A stretch of DNA of 9,491 nucleotides from Flavisolibacter sp. (GTDB lineage Bacteria; Bacteroidota; Bacteroidia; Chitinophagales; Chitinophagaceae). The stretch spans positions 1 to 9,491 of the forward strand of contig JAICTW010000048.1 of NCBI GenBank assembly GCA_025936195.1. Direction: 5' to 3'. A program made the position numbers and the translations under genes. Positions 7,546-9,491 of this stretch are shown in pieces. Under the pieces are notes generated by a model that saw only the letters and a program-made list of their open reading frames with translations, had not been told where the DNA came from and ran no database searches. Numbering within the stretch: the first letter of the stretch is position 1; each line of letters opens with the position of its first letter.

Positions 7546-7600
7546 CGATGCTCCGTTCATCGTTCGGTAAACTTATTACTTCCCGAGAGCTATCGGGAGA
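7546..7600. repeat. Decayed palindromes upstream of the M1 peptidase gene
   Basis: TCCCGA (7581-7586) and TCGGGA (7593-7598) flank GAGCTA; the 18 bases form a palindrome around AGCT with a single mismatched pair at 7587. A second, weaker inverted repeat, CGATG (7546-7550) with CATCG (7558-7562), lies next to it. On the minus strand, the direction of the flanking genes, no T-run follows, so neither is a convincing terminator. They may be remnants of a dispersed REP-like element or an operator for the peptidase gene. Confidence 0.45.
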
Positions 7601-7693
7601 GTTGATGGCAACTGCTGCGCACAGGATACAACAGAAGACGATGGTGGCAGAAAAGATTGGCTCATAAAAAATGTGTTTTCGTACTTTCTATAA

Positions 7694-7733
7694 GAAGTTA
7701 GTTCGCTTTGAATTTTTCTCCATAACTAATTTC
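7694..7733. repeat. Inverted repeat downstream of the response regulator gene
   Basis: GAAGTTAGTT (7694-7703) and AACTAATTTC (7724-7733) form a 10-base inverted repeat with one mismatch and a 20-base loop, 17 bases past the regulator's stop codon. The stem is AT-rich and is not followed by a T-run on the minus strand, so it is at best a weak terminator or a protein-binding dyad. The rest of the 274-base gap (7476-7749) holds only the decayed palindromes and short ORFs without coding character, and I see no clear TTTG/TAnnTTTG promoter for the peptidase gene. Confidence 0.3.
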
Positions 7734-7749
7734 CTTTCCTTACGTATAC

Positions 7750-8529
7750 TTACTTTCCCAACCATGTTTTAAAATCACTCACTTTCTCCCTGCTTACGAT
7801 GGCTTCTTTATCCGTTTCCGGTTTTAAATGCAGCAACAAACGGTTGCCGAAATAATCATGTATTTGAGAGACACTATCTACGGAAATAAAGAAAGAACGG
7901 CTGATGCGAAAATATTTATCCGGATCCAGCATTTCATTCAGTTCGTCCATGGTATAATCAACCACAAATTTTTTGTTGTCAAATGTTTTGAAAAAATTCA
8001 AACGTCCATCGCTGAAGAAATAGGCAATTTCATCCACATCAACAGAAACCAGTTTTTGTCCATGCTTCACCAGGAAACGTTTGCGGTATTCTTTGGTTTG
8101 CAGTTTTTGTTGTAATTCCTTTACCAATGCATCAATACTTACAGAAGATGTTTCCTTGTCGGCAGCGTACAATTTTTTCATTTGCCGGAATTTCTCCAAA
8201 GCCATTTGCAGGTCTTCTTTCTGAACAGGTTTCAGCAAATAATCAACGCTGTTCACTTTGAAAGCTTTCAGTGCAAATTCATCATAAGAAGTAATAAAGA
8301 TCACAGGGCTTTTTACCTGAACATGGTTGAAGATCTCGAAGCTTTGTCCATCCGCCAGTTCAATATCCATTAAAATTAAATCCGGCGAAGGATTATTCTC
8401 CAACCAATTTACCGTGCTTTTAATACTGTCCGCTTCACCAACAATACGGGCTGAATCATCAACACTCAATAATGTTTTCTTCAATTTCTTTACAGCAAGG
8501 TCTTCGTCTTCGACAATTAAAATATTCAT
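7750..8529 (-). CDS. LytTR-family response regulator
   Basis: A 259-residue two-domain transcription factor. Residues 1-120 are a receiver domain: acidic pocket Glu7/Asp8 in ILIVEDED, phosphoacceptor Asp55 in LILMDIEL, Thr80 in VIFITSYDEFALKAF and Lys100 in DYLLKP. After a linker rich in Gln and Lys (about 121-145), residues about 147-254 form a LytTR DNA-binding domain, seen in KRFLVKHGQKLVSVDVDEI (150-168), DYTMDELNEML (191-201), FRISRSFFISVDSV (207-220) and IVSREKVSDFKTWL (244-257). LytTR regulators bind direct repeats upstream of their targets as dimers. Its ATG overlaps the kinase stop (ATGA, four bases), which makes the upstream kinase its almost certain partner. The targets are unknown. 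The nearest downstream genes on the same strand are the M1 peptidase and the GNAT-like gene, 274 bases away. Confidence 0.95.
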   Translation of the reverse strand: MNILIVEDEDLAVKKLKKTLLSVDDSARIVGEADSIKSTVNWLENNPSPDLILMDIELADGQSFEIFNHVQVKSPVIFITSYDEFALKAFKVNSVDYLLKPVQKEDLQMALEKFRQMKKLYAADKETSSVSIDALVKELQQKLQTKEYRKRFLVKHGQKLVSVDVDEIAYFFSDGRLNFFKTFDNKKFVVDYTMDELNEMLDPDKYFRISRSFFISVDSVSQIHDYFGNRLLLHLKPETDKEAIVSREKVSDFKTWLGK

Positions 8530-9491
8530 GTCAAACTGTTTTTTAATTCTATGGGAATGATTGTTTCCTCGGCTGCTTTATTCCATATCAAAGGCAGCAC
8601 AACGCTAAATGTTTTTTGATCTTTCAAAACGAGAAAGCCCGATTGATTGAGTAACTCGTATTTTGTTTTGATATTATCCAGGCCAATTTTATTGGAAGGA
8701 ACTTTGATCGTTCTTAACTGCAGATTGTTACTTACCACCAGTTTGCTCCCTGCCGTGGTAAAGATGTCAATCACCAAAGGCCTGTTTTTTGAAAGCACAT
8801 TGTGCTTCACTGCATTTTCAACCAGCATTTGCAAAGTCAGTGAAGGCAGTAAATAATGATCGTATTTTTTATCGGTTTCAATAGATAGTTGAACTGCATC
8901 GCCATGCCTTGTCTTTAAAAGGCGGTAATACGATTGAATAAATTTGATCTCTGTTTGCAGGCTGCTCAATCCATCTTCATTGTTACGAAGAAGATAACGA
9001 TACACTTTGCTTAGCTCATTCAAAAAAACTTCCGCCTGCCTGCGGTCTTCGGCAATTAAAGAAGAAAGTGTGTTGAAGCAATTGAATAAAAAATGCGGAT
9101 TGACCTGGCTTTTCAGCGTTTCAAATTCCTGCTGCAAGGTTAGCTGCTGTAGTTTTTCTTTTTCGGTGAGACTACCTTTCCATTGATTGAATGTATATTC
9201 CGCTTCCCACATGGTAGTGGCTACCATAGTGAGTACCACTCCGCTCCACAAGGCAACGTTCAACTGGCTTCTGTCCAATTCATAGTCCAGAAAATGAAAC
9301 GCATTGTAAGCATAAAACAAAATGATCCAGGAGAAGGAGATCAGGGAAATATGTGCAATGGCTAAAACGATCAAGCGCAAACCGGTTTGTTTGATAGTGG
9401 GAAATACAATCCGTAACCAGTGCATTACTAAAATATGCAGGTACCACGAACACAAACCTTCGAGATAAATTAAAGGGAAGGAGAGGAGCCA
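8526..9491 (-). CDS. LytS-type sensor histidine kinase (His_kinase PF06580), N-terminus cut by window edge
   Basis: The frame stays open to the right edge, so 321 residues are visible and the true start lies outside; a TTG at 9455 and an ATG at 9425 are internal. Hydrophobic segments at visible residues about 1-27, 37-62 and 76-95 indicate a multi-helix membrane domain with no obvious extracellular sensor. A short coiled coil (about 105-125) leads to the His_kinase box SQVNPHFLFNCFNTL (128-142) with phospho-acceptor His133. The ATP-binding domain follows, with the N-box LQMLVENAVKHN (220-231) and a G-box KIGLDNIKTKYELL (268-281). Such kinases are typically 330-370 residues with four or more membrane helices, so little is missing. 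The gene ends in the ATGA overlap with the regulator. The signal it detects cannot be deduced. Confidence 0.93.
   Translation of the reverse strand, partial: WLLSFPLIYLEGLCSWYLHILVMHWLRIVFPTIKQTGLRLIVLAIAHISLISFSWIILFYAYNAFHFLDYELDRSQLNVALWSGVVLTMVATTMWEAEYTFNQWKGSLTEKEKLQQLTLQQEFETLKSQVNPHFLFNCFNTLSSLIAEDRRQAEVFLNELSKVYRYLLRNNEDGLSSLQTEIKFIQSYYRLLKTRHGDAVQLSIETDKKYDHYLLPSLTLQMLVENAVKHNVLSKNRPLVIDIFTTAGSKLVVSNNLQLRTIKVPSNKIGLDNIKTKYELLNQSGFLVLKDQKTFSVVLPLIWNKAAEETIIPIELKNSLT

Noticed and set aside
7576..7665. A 29-codon minus-strand ORF starting with ATG in the gap upstream of the peptidase gene
   Set aside because: Its composition (Ser, Pro, Leu rich) shows no hydrophobic segment or motif, and its end overlaps the palindrome; chance is the simplest explanation.

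Overview
The window looks like chromosomal DNA of a Bacteroidota bacterium, most probably a Chitinophagaceae-like lineage. The reasons are moderate-to-low GC, almost no Shine-Dalgarno sites, an OmpH-type periplasmic chaperone, an APC permease of Bacteroidota type, a LytS/LytTR two-component pair and a long M1 metallopeptidase with an envelope-type C-terminal half. The family assignment is inference; the phylum is fairly safe. No mobile element, CRISPR array, tRNA or rRNA was seen.

Layout. Left part, plus strand: the 3' end of an OmpH/Skp-like gene (1-270) closed by a strong intrinsic terminator (285-323). It is followed by an APC amino-acid permease (385-1851), the heptose-7-phosphate kinase rfaE1 (1855-2850, only 3 bases after the permease) and the isoprenoid enzyme ispD (2923-3612). 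Right part, minus strand, read from the right edge inward: a sensor histidine kinase cut by the window edge (8526-9491), its LytTR response regulator (7750-8529, ATGA overlap), a 274-base gap with decayed palindromes, a 943-residue secreted M1 metallopeptidase (4644-7475) and an acetyltransferase-like GNAT/FemAB-type protein (3730-4644, TAATG overlap). The two halves converge on a 117-base gap (3613-3729) made largely of degenerate seven-base repeats facing each other.

How the genes fit together. Several genes act in or on the cell envelope: OmpH-type chaperone (outer-membrane protein assembly), RfaE1 (activated heptose for LPS), IspD (isoprenoid precursors, including the undecaprenyl carrier) and the exported M1 peptidase. 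The kinase and regulator are translationally coupled and form one signalling unit. The peptidase and the GNAT protein are likewise coupled. Whether the regulator controls the peptidase pair is not shown by the sequence.

Most of the window is ordinary core genome. The items most worth a second look are the roughly 400-residue beta-rich C-terminal half of the M1 peptidase, which resembles an outer-membrane barrel, its tight coupling to a GNAT/FemAB-like protein, and the inverted heptanucleotide repeat region at the convergent junction. I did not find convincing evidence of a wholly new multi-gene system.
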